A stretch of DNA of 62,821 nt from Akkermansia muciniphila (GTDB lineage Bacteria > Verrucomicrobiota > Verrucomicrobiia > Verrucomicrobiales > Verrucomicrobiaceae). The notes beneath the pieces were generated by a model. It was not told the origin of the DNA, made no database searches, and saw only the letters and a program-made list of their open reading frames with translations. The stretch spans positions 1 through 62,821 of the forward strand of contig CAMCWM010000008.1 in NCBI GenBank assembly GCA_945882215.1. Reading direction: 5' to 3'. How positions within the stretch are numbered: the stretch's first letter is position 1; every line of letters starts with the position of its first letter. Made by a program: the position numbers and the translations under genes. Below are positions 16,533 through 25,543 of the stretch, piece after piece.

Positions 16533-19148
16533 TTAATCAGCAGCCTTCATCCAAGACTCATCAAAATAACCTGCTCTCACTGATTCGTCAGCGCTGACGT
16601 TCATCATCGCCCAGTCGCCGAGACGTGGAAAAAGCAGGTAGTTGAACGCCGCGAACTCCTTCTCGTGGAAGGTGTGCCCGCTGTTGATGACGATGTAGCG
16701 ATCCCTGGCGAGCGGGCTGGCGCAGATGAAAGCGGGCGCGTGACTGGCCGCCGACTGCGACTGCTCGCCGAGCCGAATTTCATCGCGGGTCCACGTCACA
16801 GGCAGCTGCGACAGCGCTTTGGCGATCCATGAGTTGCTGCCGGGATCACCAAATAGGATGAGGTGCTTGTCGCGCACGTCAGCCTCGGTGACTTCAGTGT
16901 CGTTCTTCACCGGGAGGTTGCCCCGCATGTAGCGCGCCCATTCGTATTCAAAGTGTTTCAGACTGGCGGCGGCCCAGGCATTCACTTCGGCATTCCACGG
17001 TTTGCCGGTGCCGCGCACGCAAAGGAATGGCGTGGCGAAGGCGTCATCAATGGGGCCTTGGAGGCCGGGGCGTTTGCCTGTGAGTGTGATCTGGCTGCGT
17101 GGGCCGTCACATTGCCACGAATCGCCCGATTTGGTGAAAACGAGCGCGTCATCGGCCTTATGTGGTGGCAAAGAGATCTCGACACCGGCGATACGCATCT
17201 TGGAAACCGCACGATGAATGACGAAGCGAGTCACATTCCTCACATCGCTCACATCCAGCCCATCTCCATCGCTCACCGTCGCGCGAAACTCTGCTCGCTC
17301 GTAGTGCTTGCCGAGGCCCAGCAACTCAAGCCAATGACAGCGGCTGTATTTTAGCGTCCATGTCACGAAGCGCATCTGCTTGGGATCGTGGTCGAGCCCT
17401 TTGGCCACATACTCGCCGATACGTCGCATCTGCTCGGCGTGCGTCTTTGGATCGATGACGTGACCGGTGCCGGGTGAGATGAGATTCACGAAGGGAATGC
17501 CTTCCTTCGCGAAGACCTCGCCCATGTGGACGTGCGATTGGAAGAAGGTGTCCTTGTCGCCTATGCACGCGATCTCCGGCACCATGCTGGCGTTTGCGAC
17601 GTAGTCGATGGAGTCGAGCATGTGCAGGCCGATCTCCTGGTGCGGCGGCAGCGGTCCGACTTTGATGAAGCTAGGGATGGGCGTCTCTGAGAAGCGATGC
17701 GTGTCCACATAGCCGCAATACGGTCCGATGGCGACGAAGCGGTCCGGGTGCTTCAAACCGAGGTGCCAGGTGCCCGAAGCGCCCATCGACATGCCGCGCA
17801 GCACGATGCGGTCGCGGTCGATCTTGTAGTTGCGGCAAACGGCCTCAATAGCCTCAGACACATCCGTCTCGCCCGCCCAGCGGTAGCAGTTCTCCACGCG
17901 CCCAAGCGGATGCAGCTCGATGAAATCTGCCTCAGGGCCGGGTTTGTCAGCATCCCCTTCATCGAAGCGCGACATGAACTTCAGCTCGCTCATGCCGACG
18001 GGCTTTGAGCTGCCGTGCAGCACGACATCAAGCCGCATGGGTTTCGTGCCCTCGTAATTCTTCGGGACGATGACGCCGTAGGGCTGCGTGGAACCATCGA
18101 CAGCGGAGACAAAGCCACGCATGACTTTGCCTTTCTTCTTGGTCCATGGCGATTGATTCGCTGTCAAAGCAGTGACGCGCTCGGTGCCGCGAGCGAGTGC
18201 CTTCTCAATCGTGGCGACATCTTTAGCGGTGAACGCGGATTCGTAGCGCAGCGCCCATTCGCCGCCTTTGTGAAACACCTCGGCATCGGCCAGCAGATCG
18301 GCATGAGCTGGTTTGAGCTTCGCCATCTGTGCTTTCAGAGCTTGCGCCGACTCGTGAAGGGCGCTCGGGCTGACCGCCTCGCGCAGCATGAACTCCATCG
18401 CAGCGCAGGTGTCCTCGTAGTTGGTGGAATGGCCACCTGCCTCGCGATGGATGCTCAACACCTTGCGCTTGGCCAGCTGGAGCTTCTCCACGAGTCGCAG
18501 CACGCTTTGCGGTGGCACCACGTCATCCTTGCCGCCCGTCGTGACGGCCACAGGCATTACAAAACGTTCCGGCCACAACTCGGCACTGCGCTTTTTGTAT
18601 TCGTCGGGCACTACGTCCTTCGTGCCGCCATACGAGGCGATGATGGCGTCTTGAAACTTCGCATACTCAACCATGTTCGCCGTGCCGTTCAGGCTGCAAA
18701 CACCCGCGATCAGTTCAGGATGCAGCGCCGCAAAGATGAGCGCCGAAGTGCCGCCCATGGAGCCGCCTGCGATAAACACGCGGCCTACTTGATGACGTCG
18801 CTTCATCTCTGCGATGATCTGCACGACATCCGCCTCGGCCTTCGGCCCCATCCAGGAAGTCTTGGCGCGATAATCGGGCGAAACGACGATCAAGCCATGC
18901 TTCGCAGCCACATCACGCACGCCTTTGCACTCGCCCCGTGTTTCCTTGATGAACTGCCAGCGATCTGAACCGTGGCCGTGTAGCGCAATGACGACATCGC
19001 GAACCGCTAAGGAAGCCACGTCATTCGGGACAATCTCGACATACCGCTGCTCGGTGCCGTCGAGCGACGATCTGAATGCAATGTCCACCGGTTCTGCAGC
19101 GAAGGCTGCGGACGCGATGAACGCGATGGTGAGGAATGTGGCTTTCAT
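16533..19148 (-). CDS. Secreted tandem alpha/beta-hydrolase (esterase/peptidase-like)
   Basis: 871 aa with a signal peptide (MKATFLTIAFIASAAFAA). Two complete hydrolase domains are fused. The first has HGHG, nucleophile S130 in GGSMGG, an acid near D208/D209 and H240. The second (~340-620) has LHGS, nucleophile S454 in GMSMGA and a later GTGH histidine. The last ~250 residues form a third, beta-rich region that ends in a Rossmann-like stretch (HLILFGDPGSNSW). The fold resembles PHB-depolymerase/feruloyl-esterase and prolyl-oligopeptidase-like enzymes. It is probably periplasmic or secreted and removes ester-linked groups from an extracellular substrate. Its start overlaps the sulfatase stop (ATGA). 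Confidence 0.83.
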   Translation of the reverse strand: MKATFLTIAFIASAAFAAEPVDIAFRSSLDGTEQRYVEIVPNDVASLAVRDVVIALHGHGSDRWQFIKETRGECKGVRDVAAKHGLIVVSPDYRAKTSWMGPKAEADVVQIIAEMKRRHQVGRVFIAGGSMGGTSALIFAALHPELIAGVCSLNGTANMVEYAKFQDAIIASYGGTKDVVPDEYKKRSAELWPERFVMPVAVTTGGKDDVVPPQSVLRLVEKLQLAKRKVLSIHREAGGHSTNYEDTCAAMEFMLREAVSPSALHESAQALKAQMAKLKPAHADLLADAEVFHKGGEWALRYESAFTAKDVATIEKALARGTERVTALTANQSPWTKKKGKVMRGFVSAVDGSTQPYGVIVPKNYEGTKPMRLDVVLHGSSKPVGMSELKFMSRFDEGDADKPGPEADFIELHPLGRVENCYRWAGETDVSEAIEAVCRNYKIDRDRIVLRGMSMGASGTWHLGLKHPDRFVAIGPYCGYVDTHRFSETPIPSFIKVGPLPPHQEIGLHMLDSIDYVANASMVPEIACIGDKDTFFQSHVHMGEVFAKEGIPFVNLISPGTGHVIDPKTHAEQMRRIGEYVAKGLDHDPKQMRFVTWTLKYSRCHWLELLGLGKHYERAEFRATVSDGDGLDVSDVRNVTRFVIHRAVSKMRIAGVEISLPPHKADDALVFTKSGDSWQCDGPRSQITLTGKRPGLQGPIDDAFATPFLCVRGTGKPWNAEVNAWAAASLKHFEYEWARYMRGNLPVKNDTEVTEADVRDKHLILFGDPGSNSWIAKALSQLPVTWTRDEIRLGEQSQSAASHAPAFICASPLARDRYIVINSGHTFHEKEFAAFNYLLFPRLGDWAMMNVSADESVRAGYFDESWMKAAD

Positions 19149-20626
19149 CGGCGTGGTGGAGGTGGCATGAACAGATCGGTGGCGTCAGTGCGCTTGAGTT
19201 CGTTGTGGAGCTTTGCGCGGAAGTCGTCGAGCAGCGGACGGCTTGCCGCATCGAGAGCGAGGTTCTTCAACTCCTGCGGATCAGCTTCGAGGTCGTAGAG
19301 CTCCTCGATTTCATCCGGGACGAGCGTGTTCACATACTTGTAGCGGCCCTGCCGGAGGAACTGCCACCAGGGGACATAGAGCTTGGCGTTGATCTCCTTG
19401 CTGCTGCGGTCCTCGGGCCGTGCATCGCCGAATCGCAGGCCGATGTGCTCCATCATCACAGCGCGGTCCGTGAATGCGGCGGGATCGCGCAGCAGCGGGC
19501 GGAGATCGTGGCCGTGCATGGTGTGCGGCGGCGTGACTCCGGCAAAGCCGAGCAAGGTGGGCGGGACATCGACGATGGTGGTTGGCTGGCGGCACACACC
19601 GCCCTTTGCCACGGCACCGGGCAGTCGAAAGATGAGCGGCATGCGCAGGCAGGCATCATACGGGCCGACTTTCCACGCGAAGCCGTGCTCACCCCACGCG
19701 AAGCCCTGGTCGGAGGTGTAAATGATGAGCGTGTTGTCGAGCTGGCCGCTCTCCTCCAGCGCACGACGCAGATCGCCGACGCCTTCATCCACCGCGCTGA
19801 CGAGGCGGTTGTAGGCGCGAATGGTATCAGGCAATGACTTGCCTCCATACGCTGGCTGGCCGTCGGGCCTGCGCTTGAACATCGACCAGTCGTGCATGTA
19901 GCCGGGCTTGTCCGGGCGCGGGCCGAAGACATCGGCGGGCGTGGGCACCTCGGCATCGGTGTAAAGATCCTTGTGGCGCGGATGCGTGGTGTTCGGCAGG
20001 TGCGGCGCGTTGTAGCAGAGCCAGAGCATCCACGGCTTGTCATGCTTTCGCCGGATGAAATCGGAGGCGAGACGCGTGAAGACATCCGTGGTGTAGCCCG
20101 GCAGCGTCTTCGGCGGCACACCGTCAATGGCGAGATCCTGATCGTTATACCAGTCGCCTTTGATGACGTTCTGATCCCACACGGCGGAGTGATCCCAAAG
20201 AACCCCATGCGCGGCATTCTGACCGATGTGCCACTTGCCGATGAGCGCGGTCTGGTAGCCGGATTTTCGCAGCGCGGCAGGCCAGAACGGCGCGGTGGAT
20301 AGATCGAAGGCCTCGCCCTTCGCCGTCACGCCCTTCAAGTGAACGCCATGAATGCCATGCGGCAGCCGGCCGGTCATCACGCAGGCCCGGCTCGGCGAGC
20401 ACCACGATGCGCCGTAAGCCGTGGTGAAGCGCACGCCCTCCGCCGCGAGCCGGTCGATGTTCGGCGTGCGCACCCAAGGCCACGCGCCTTCCTCAAGATA
20501 GCAGCCAAGCGTGCGCTGGCTCTGGTCATCGGTGTAGATGAAGAGGATGTTCGGGCGCGACGGTGCAGAGGCATGGAGAACGCACGGAGCGATGAGCGCG
20601 AGGAGAAGGATGAGGCGGTGTTTCAT
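19145..20626 (-). CDS. Exported sulfatase (type I, Cys-type)
   Basis: ATG 20626 (493 aa) is chosen because it makes an ATGA overlap with the upstream stop and starts a signal peptide (MKHRLILLLALIAP). Sulfatases hydrolyse sulfate esters. Metal-binding D33-D34 lie in YTDDQ, and the nucleophile motif is CSPSR (C76-R80), the Cys-type sequence converted to formylglycine. GKWHIG and a late SDQGFAWGEHG segment are further family signatures. Activity needs a formylglycine-generating enzyme; the SUMF1-like protein at 60.4-61.4 kb lacks the catalytic cysteines, so another enzyme must serve. The substrate is probably a sulfated glycan or small sulfate ester. Confidence 0.93.
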   Translation of the reverse strand: MKHRLILLLALIAPCVLHASAPSRPNILFIYTDDQSQRTLGCYLEEGAWPWVRTPNIDRLAAEGVRFTTAYGASWCSPSRACVMTGRLPHGIHGVHLKGVTAKGEAFDLSTAPFWPAALRKSGYQTALIGKWHIGQNAAHGVLWDHSAVWDQNVIKGDWYNDQDLAIDGVPPKTLPGYTTDVFTRLASDFIRRKHDKPWMLWLCYNAPHLPNTTHPRHKDLYTDAEVPTPADVFGPRPDKPGYMHDWSMFKRRPDGQPAYGGKSLPDTIRAYNRLVSAVDEGVGDLRRALEESGQLDNTLIIYTSDQGFAWGEHGFAWKVGPYDACLRMPLIFRLPGAVAKGGVCRQPTTIVDVPPTLLGFAGVTPPHTMHGHDLRPLLRDPAAFTDRAVMMEHIGLRFGDARPEDRSSKEINAKLYVPWWQFLRQGRYKYVNTLVPDEIEELYDLEADPQELKNLALDAASRPLLDDFRAKLHNELKRTDATDLFMPPPPRR

Positions 20627-21606
20627 CGGGTGGACAGCTTCCATTGTTCAACTTCGGCGAGGATTTCATCGCGCGTGCATCTTGGGCGCAAAGCGGTGCG
20701 CACTTTGAAGCCGTAGTCCTTCATCAGCTCGGGCTTTTGGATGAGGAACTGGAAATCCCAGGCGGGGTTCGTGGATTTCAGCGCCGCGTTGGCTCCGCCG
20801 CCGCTGGGAGAGTGCGTGAAGCGGATGCCTTCCGTGCGGTCGAACATGACGATCCAGGTGAGATCATCGAAGTGGCCGTAAAAGAACGGTTGATCAAAAC
20901 GGAAGCGCGAGAGGCTCTTGAACAGCGTGTCGCGGCCTCCGTCGGGAAAGGACATCTCGAAGTTGTCATCGCGATGGCGCACGGTGCTCTGATCGTTGTG
21001 CCACTGCGTGCAGAACTGCGTCCACATGTCCTTCTGCGCGTTGAGTCCGCCGAGGAAATACATGCTCTTGTCGGCGGGTGCGTTCATGTAGCTGGCCCAG
21101 AACAAGGAGAGGTAGCCACGCGGAAAAACATCGCGATGCGCACGGCAGCCGAAGTCCATGTCGAGATAATGCGGCGCGACGAGGCGGAAGCGCGTCCAGC
21201 TTTCGACATGAAACGTCGGCGTGGGAGGCTGGTGCAACTCCGCCTCAGTGTCGCTGATGCGCGTGAGCGTCATGGGCGCGTTGCGCGGCTCAAAGAAGGT
21301 CTTCGAGTCCTCCAGATGCTCGCCCGTGACGATATGCTCCAAGTTCAAGCCCGCCACGGCGGGCACGAAGAGGCTGCGTGTGCCTTTCGCGTGTTGGAGG
21401 CTCCAGAGACCGTTGTAACCCGCGCGGTGCTCGCTCTGCACCGAGTTGTCACCGATGACTGCGGTGAGGTCACCGACCTGAAGCGTGGTGTGCGATGCCT
21501 TCGATTCAGCGCGGGCTGTCAATGCGAGCGCGGCGGCGGTGGAGGCTCGGATGAAACGCCGGCGGCCAGGATTGGCTGGGAGATGCGAGGTCTGGCCTAT
21601 TTTCAT
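20623..21606 (-). CDS. Tat-exported protein of unknown function
   Basis: ATG 21606 (327 aa) overlaps the upstream SGNH-hydrolase stop by ATGA, which fixes the start. The N-terminus has a twin-arginine-type signal (GRRRFIRASTAAALALTA). The rest alternates short beta-strands with many aromatic residues and acidic loops (HYLDMDFGCRAHRD, YMNAPADKSMYFLGG), suggesting a beta-sandwich carbohydrate-binding or lyase-like fold. I cannot assign a family. It lies between a sulfatase and an esterase in a tightly coupled operon, so a role in the same extracellular degradation is likely. Confidence 0.65.
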   Translation of the reverse strand: MKIGQTSHLPANPGRRRFIRASTAAALALTARAESKASHTTLQVGDLTAVIGDNSVQSEHRAGYNGLWSLQHAKGTRSLFVPAVAGLNLEHIVTGEHLEDSKTFFEPRNAPMTLTRISDTEAELHQPPTPTFHVESWTRFRLVAPHYLDMDFGCRAHRDVFPRGYLSLFWASYMNAPADKSMYFLGGLNAQKDMWTQFCTQWHNDQSTVRHRDDNFEMSFPDGGRDTLFKSLSRFRFDQPFFYGHFDDLTWIVMFDRTEGIRFTHSPSGGGANAALKSTNPAWDFQFLIQKPELMKDYGFKVRTALRPRCTRDEILAEVEQWKLSTR

Positions 21607-22805
21607 GGCTTGTGTGCAGTGATCCATTTGGCGAGCAAGTCGGGCAAGGCAGACTCGTCCCCTGGCGAACGCCCGATGAGGCTCAAGTCCTGCGCTTTGA
21701 TCAAACGACGGGCGAGCGCCTCATTCGCCTGCACTTCTGTATTCAGCGTCGGCTTGGCGGTGGATGGCAGGGCGACGACCACATCCCACTCTTGCGGGCC
21801 GAAGCTGAGGGACCAGTTCATGATCCAGGAGTAGCGCTGGTGAAAGGCCTGCGGTGTCGTCTCGCTGAGATGGCCGGGAACGGCGATGACGACGAGGTTG
21901 GGTTTCATCGTGCGCACCGCTTTGGCGGTGTTCTCGAGTTCGGCGAGCGTCTTGCCTTCGACAGGCCAGGGCTTCACCGTGACTTGTGCATTTGGATAAA
22001 GCGACTTCAGCGCGGGGGCAATGTGCTGATCAAACGGTGGCATCGCGAACACCGTGACCGGCTTGCCTTCGGCGAGGAGCTTCAGCGTGTGCGCTAGCGG
22101 ATTGGGCGGCGGTCCGACTTCACTCAGCGACATGTCTTTGCCCGTGATCGTCTTCGAGATGGTCTCGGCGAAGAGCTTGTGGCCGTCCATGTTCGGATGG
22201 ATGGCGTCGCTCAGCAGGAGGTTCCATTCGAGTTCGTCTTTGGCTCGCACGGTCTCGAAGGCCGCGTGGCAATCGGCGAGGCCGAGTGACTCCGTTTTCG
22301 CGAGATCGCGGATGGCCTGAGAATACTCGGCGAGTTTTGTGACAGGTCTTTGCGGCGAGTTCACGATGCTGTTTTGTGTGCAAAGCACGACTTCGGCACC
22401 CGCAGCATGACAGCGCTGGGTGATCTGCTTCATGTTGGTGATGAAGTCGGCGACCGGCACGCGGACGAGGTCGTTCATGCCGAACATGATCGTCACGAGA
22501 TGCGGCTTGTGGGCCAAAACATCGCGCTCCAGGCGTGCGAGGCCGCCTTTGCTGGTGTCGCCACTGATGCCGGCATTGCGCACGGTGATGGTCGCGTTCG
22601 GATGCAGCTTTCGAAGCGCGATCTGCAACATCTCGGGATAAGCCCGCACGCTGCCGCTGTGATAATAGACGCCCGTGATGCTGTCGCCGATGCAGACGAT
22701 GCGCACGGGTTCTTTAGCCTCGGTGAGAAGCTGGCGTGTCTTGTCCGGCCCGGCGGCGAAAGCCTGGCAGGCAAAGACGGTGAGGAAGGCGAGAAGGGCT
22801 TTCAT
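21603..22805 (-). CDS. Secreted SGNH/GDSL hydrolase, duplicated
   Basis: ATG 22805 (400 aa) overlaps the stop of the CocE-like gene (ATGA). After a signal peptide (MKALLAFLTVFACQAFA) comes an SGNH hydrolase domain: GDS at 40-42 (S42 nucleophile), NAG, FGMND and a C-terminal DAIHPN block with the catalytic Asp and His. Such enzymes deacylate esters, often acetylated sugars. The last ~180 residues look like a second SGNH-like domain without a GDS serine (VFAMPPFDQH, VIAVPGHL). That half may be a non-catalytic partner. Confidence 0.85.
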   Translation of the reverse strand: MKALLAFLTVFACQAFAAGPDKTRQLLTEAKEPVRIVCIGDSITGVYYHSGSVRAYPEMLQIALRKLHPNATITVRNAGISGDTSKGGLARLERDVLAHKPHLVTIMFGMNDLVRVPVADFITNMKQITQRCHAAGAEVVLCTQNSIVNSPQRPVTKLAEYSQAIRDLAKTESLGLADCHAAFETVRAKDELEWNLLLSDAIHPNMDGHKLFAETISKTITGKDMSLSEVGPPPNPLAHTLKLLAEGKPVTVFAMPPFDQHIAPALKSLYPNAQVTVKPWPVEGKTLAELENTAKAVRTMKPNLVVIAVPGHLSETTPQAFHQRYSWIMNWSLSFGPQEWDVVVALPSTAKPTLNTEVQANEALARRLIKAQDLSLIGRSPGDESALPDLLAKWITAHKP

Positions 22806-24619
22806 GGTTGGGTTCGTGGGATGATGGGCAGCACGATGTGCGATGCCTGCCCGGCGCTGTGCATGATCTTTTGCGTGGCGACGACGCTTGTGGTTTCGAG
22901 ACCGATGTTGTCCGCGCCAGTGTTGAGGTTGCGCAGGTAATACGGGAACCAACTGCTGGAGATCTCGACACGAATGCGGTGGCCTTTGAGGAAGGCGTTC
23001 GATGTCGCCCGCCAGAAGTCGATGGTGTATTCATAGACTTGATCGGGCTCGATGAGGCTGAGCTTGGCGGGATTGAAAGTGCCCTCGCGTGCTGGATCGC
23101 GATGACGCGCGCGCATGACGCCTTCGCAGAGCATCGCGGAGAAGCCATCGGGTTGCACGTCGATGAGGCGCACCATCCAGTCAGTGTCGCGGGCGAAAGT
23201 GGCGGCGTAGAGTTTGGCGGTGATCGGGCCGGTGACTTCGACCTCTTCATCGAGCGGCGGTGTCGTATAGACGAGCACATCGGGACCGCTCGATGACTTG
23301 CGCGTATCGGCCGCTCCGTTTTCGAGGTGTCCGCCGGTGAAGGGCGAGCGTGTGGGTTTGGCGGGATCATAGACATACGAGTCGTGATCCGATCCGGTGG
23401 GTAGTGAAGTGCTCAGCACTCCGTCTCCGCTGATCGAGTTCGCGTGACCCTTGCTGTCGAAGTAATATTTCGTCCAGCGCGTCTGCGGCAGCGGCCAGTC
23501 CTGCTCGGCGTGCCATTCATTGCGGCCCATCACGAAGACATGCACGGGCGCGTCGTTCATCACGCCGTTGTCGATGCCTTTGAGCCAGTGATCGAACCAT
23601 CGGCAAACGTAGCCATCCCAGTCGATGATCGCCTGCTCGCCGTAGTCGAAGGCACCGAGCTTGCGGCTGGTGTTGATGATGTGCTGCCACGGACCGATCA
23701 CCATGCGCGGATGCCGCGCGTCAGGCGTCGCACCGTGCTGCTTGATCGCGAGGTAGTTCATCGGCGCGCCGGGGAAGTCGGCATCAAACCAGCCTGTGGC
23801 GGCAAGCGATGGTACCACGATCTTCGCATACTCTTCCGGCTTCTGATAAGCGATACCCTGCCAATACGGATCGGAGGAAGTGTTGCCGCGAATCCACTTC
23901 TCGAACCACGGTGCATCCATCGCGCCGCGCAGTTCATTCAATTTCAAATACGGTAACTGCATGTAGTCCGCGAGCCGCCGCTCTTCCGAAGCAAACCCGC
24001 CGTAAGGTCCAGGCCCCATCGTCTGGCCGACACGCCCCGCGTTCGCGCCGCCCCAGTCCACCATCCAGGAAACGAGCACGCCATTCTGATACGGCGCATT
24101 GAACATCGCATCCGGCGGCGCGACCTCCGGCACGATGCACTTCAGCGACGGCGGAGCCTGCGTGGCCGTCCACCACTGAGTCCAGCCCATGTAGGACAGG
24201 CCCATCATGCCCACCTTGCCATCGCACCACGGTTGCTTCGCCAGCCACTCGACGAGGTCGTAGCCATCCGTCTTGTGCTTCGGATCAAACGGATCCCAAT
24301 CGCCCTCCGAATCAAATCGACCGCGCGAGTCCGCCACCGCCACGGCATAGCCGCGCTGCGCGAACCAACTGCCGCGCTTTTGATAACCCGGATTGTTGCC
24401 GTAAGGAGTGATGATCAGGATCGCAGGGAACCGCCCGTCGGCTTTCGGCTGAAACACATCCACCGAAAGCCGCACGCCATCGCGCATCGCAGCTTTGTTG
24501 CCACGCGTCGCTTTGACTTCGAACTGCTCGGCGGAGTATTGGCCGGGATCGGGTGCTTCTGCATGAAGAGCGGCCAAAGGAGCCAGCAGAGCTGTGAAGA
24601 TGAGGAGGATCGGTTTCAT
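22802..24619 (-). CDS. Secreted CocE/NonD family (S15) hydrolase
   Basis: 605 aa with a signal peptide (MKPILLIFTALLAPLAALHAEA). The alpha/beta-hydrolase domain has nucleophile S142 in GLSYMG, oxyanion Tyr in ITPYGNN, DSRGRFDSEGDWDPF and a His in PWQH, all S15/CocE marks. The C-terminal jelly-roll domain (X-Pro dipeptidyl-peptidase C-terminal type) includes EVTGPITAKLYA and the HRIRVEISSSWFP end. The family includes X-prolyl peptidases, cocaine esterase and acylases, so the substrate may be an ester or a peptide-like amide. It starts 3 nt after the aminotransferase stop. Confidence 0.88.
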   Translation of the reverse strand: MKPILLIFTALLAPLAALHAEAPDPGQYSAEQFEVKATRGNKAAMRDGVRLSVDVFQPKADGRFPAILIITPYGNNPGYQKRGSWFAQRGYAVAVADSRGRFDSEGDWDPFDPKHKTDGYDLVEWLAKQPWCDGKVGMMGLSYMGWTQWWTATQAPPSLKCIVPEVAPPDAMFNAPYQNGVLVSWMVDWGGANAGRVGQTMGPGPYGGFASEERRLADYMQLPYLKLNELRGAMDAPWFEKWIRGNTSSDPYWQGIAYQKPEEYAKIVVPSLAATGWFDADFPGAPMNYLAIKQHGATPDARHPRMVIGPWQHIINTSRKLGAFDYGEQAIIDWDGYVCRWFDHWLKGIDNGVMNDAPVHVFVMGRNEWHAEQDWPLPQTRWTKYYFDSKGHANSISGDGVLSTSLPTGSDHDSYVYDPAKPTRSPFTGGHLENGAADTRKSSSGPDVLVYTTPPLDEEVEVTGPITAKLYAATFARDTDWMVRLIDVQPDGFSAMLCEGVMRARHRDPAREGTFNPAKLSLIEPDQVYEYTIDFWRATSNAFLKGHRIRVEISSSWFPYYLRNLNTGADNIGLETTSVVATQKIMHSAGQASHIVLPIIPRTQP

Positions 24620-24622
24620 AAG

Positions 24623-25543
24623 TCATGGGTCCGTTTGCATCACCTGTGCCTCGATGTCCAAGCCAACGCGCTGGCTCCATGCTTGCTGCATCGCTTTGAA
24701 CCACAGTCCAGGCTTGCCATCGCCGATGGGGATGTTGTTGATCTTGGTGCAGGGGGCGAGGCAGTAGGGCGTGGTGGTGAGCCAGGCTTCGTCGGCGTTG
24801 ATCACGTCGTAGGGCTGGAAGTCTTTTTCGATGAACTCCATGCCGATCTGTGGCGCGAGTTCCTTCACGGTTTGCAGACTGATGCCCCAGAGGATGTTGC
24901 GCGTGGTGGGTGTGATGATCGTGTTGCCTTTAATGATGACGAAGTTTGAGCCCGCGCATTCGGTGACGTTGCCATCGAGATCGAGCAGCAGCGTGATCGC
25001 ACGCGGATCGACGGCCTGCGATTGCTTGTCGGCGAGAAACCAGTGCAGTCGGCTGCGATTTTTCATCTTTGGCTCGATGCATTGCGGCGGGATGTGTCGG
25101 ATGGACGGCGTGACGACATGCGCGCCATCGACAAACAAATGCCGCCACATGCTGAAGCGCAGCGGGAACGAGTGGATGCAGATAGTCGGCGACAGCGGAC
25201 CTGCGGCTCCTGCGCTGCCAGCATAGAGCGCGTTCTCGCCCGGTGTGACGAAATGCACGATGCCGATGTCTTCGTCTGGCCTCAACAGCTTGCAGTTGGC
25301 TGCGGCAAGCTCGTGGGTTCGCGCCAGCATCTCCTCCGGCGACAATGGAACTGCGATGCCGGAATACTTCAGCGAGCGATACAACCGCGCGACATGATCC
25401 TCGGCACGATACGGCTGATGCTGGAACGTGCGCGTCATCTCGGTGAGCGTCGCGCCGAGCACGATGCCGAGATCGTAGATGTTCAGCTTTGCCTGCGAGG
25501 CAGGCACGAAGCCGTTGTTCAGATAGACGATGGGTTCGCTCAT
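24623..25543 (-). CDS. Class IV (fold type IV) PLP-dependent aminotransferase
   Basis: ATG 25543 (306 aa) gives the ATGA overlap with the upstream gene and a normal length. The family contains D-amino-acid, branched-chain and (R)-amine transaminases and 4-amino-4-deoxychorismate lyase. Visible marks are YLNNGFVPASQAKL, the probable Schiff-base lysine K161 (PKMKNRSRLHW), the TECAGSNFVIIKG phosphate-binding segment and TPTTRNILWGIS. It is cytoplasmic. In this operon it could transaminate the amine released by the deacylase or formamidase-like steps. Substrate and stereochemistry cannot be decided from sequence. Confidence 0.87.
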   Translation of the reverse strand: MSEPIVYLNNGFVPASQAKLNIYDLGIVLGATLTEMTRTFQHQPYRAEDHVARLYRSLKYSGIAVPLSPEEMLARTHELAAANCKLLRPDEDIGIVHFVTPGENALYAGSAGAAGPLSPTICIHSFPLRFSMWRHLFVDGAHVVTPSIRHIPPQCIEPKMKNRSRLHWFLADKQSQAVDPRAITLLLDLDGNVTECAGSNFVIIKGNTIITPTTRNILWGISLQTVKELAPQIGMEFIEKDFQPYDVINADEAWLTTTPYCLAPCTKINNIPIGDGKPGLWFKAMQQAWSQRVGLDIEAQVMQTDP

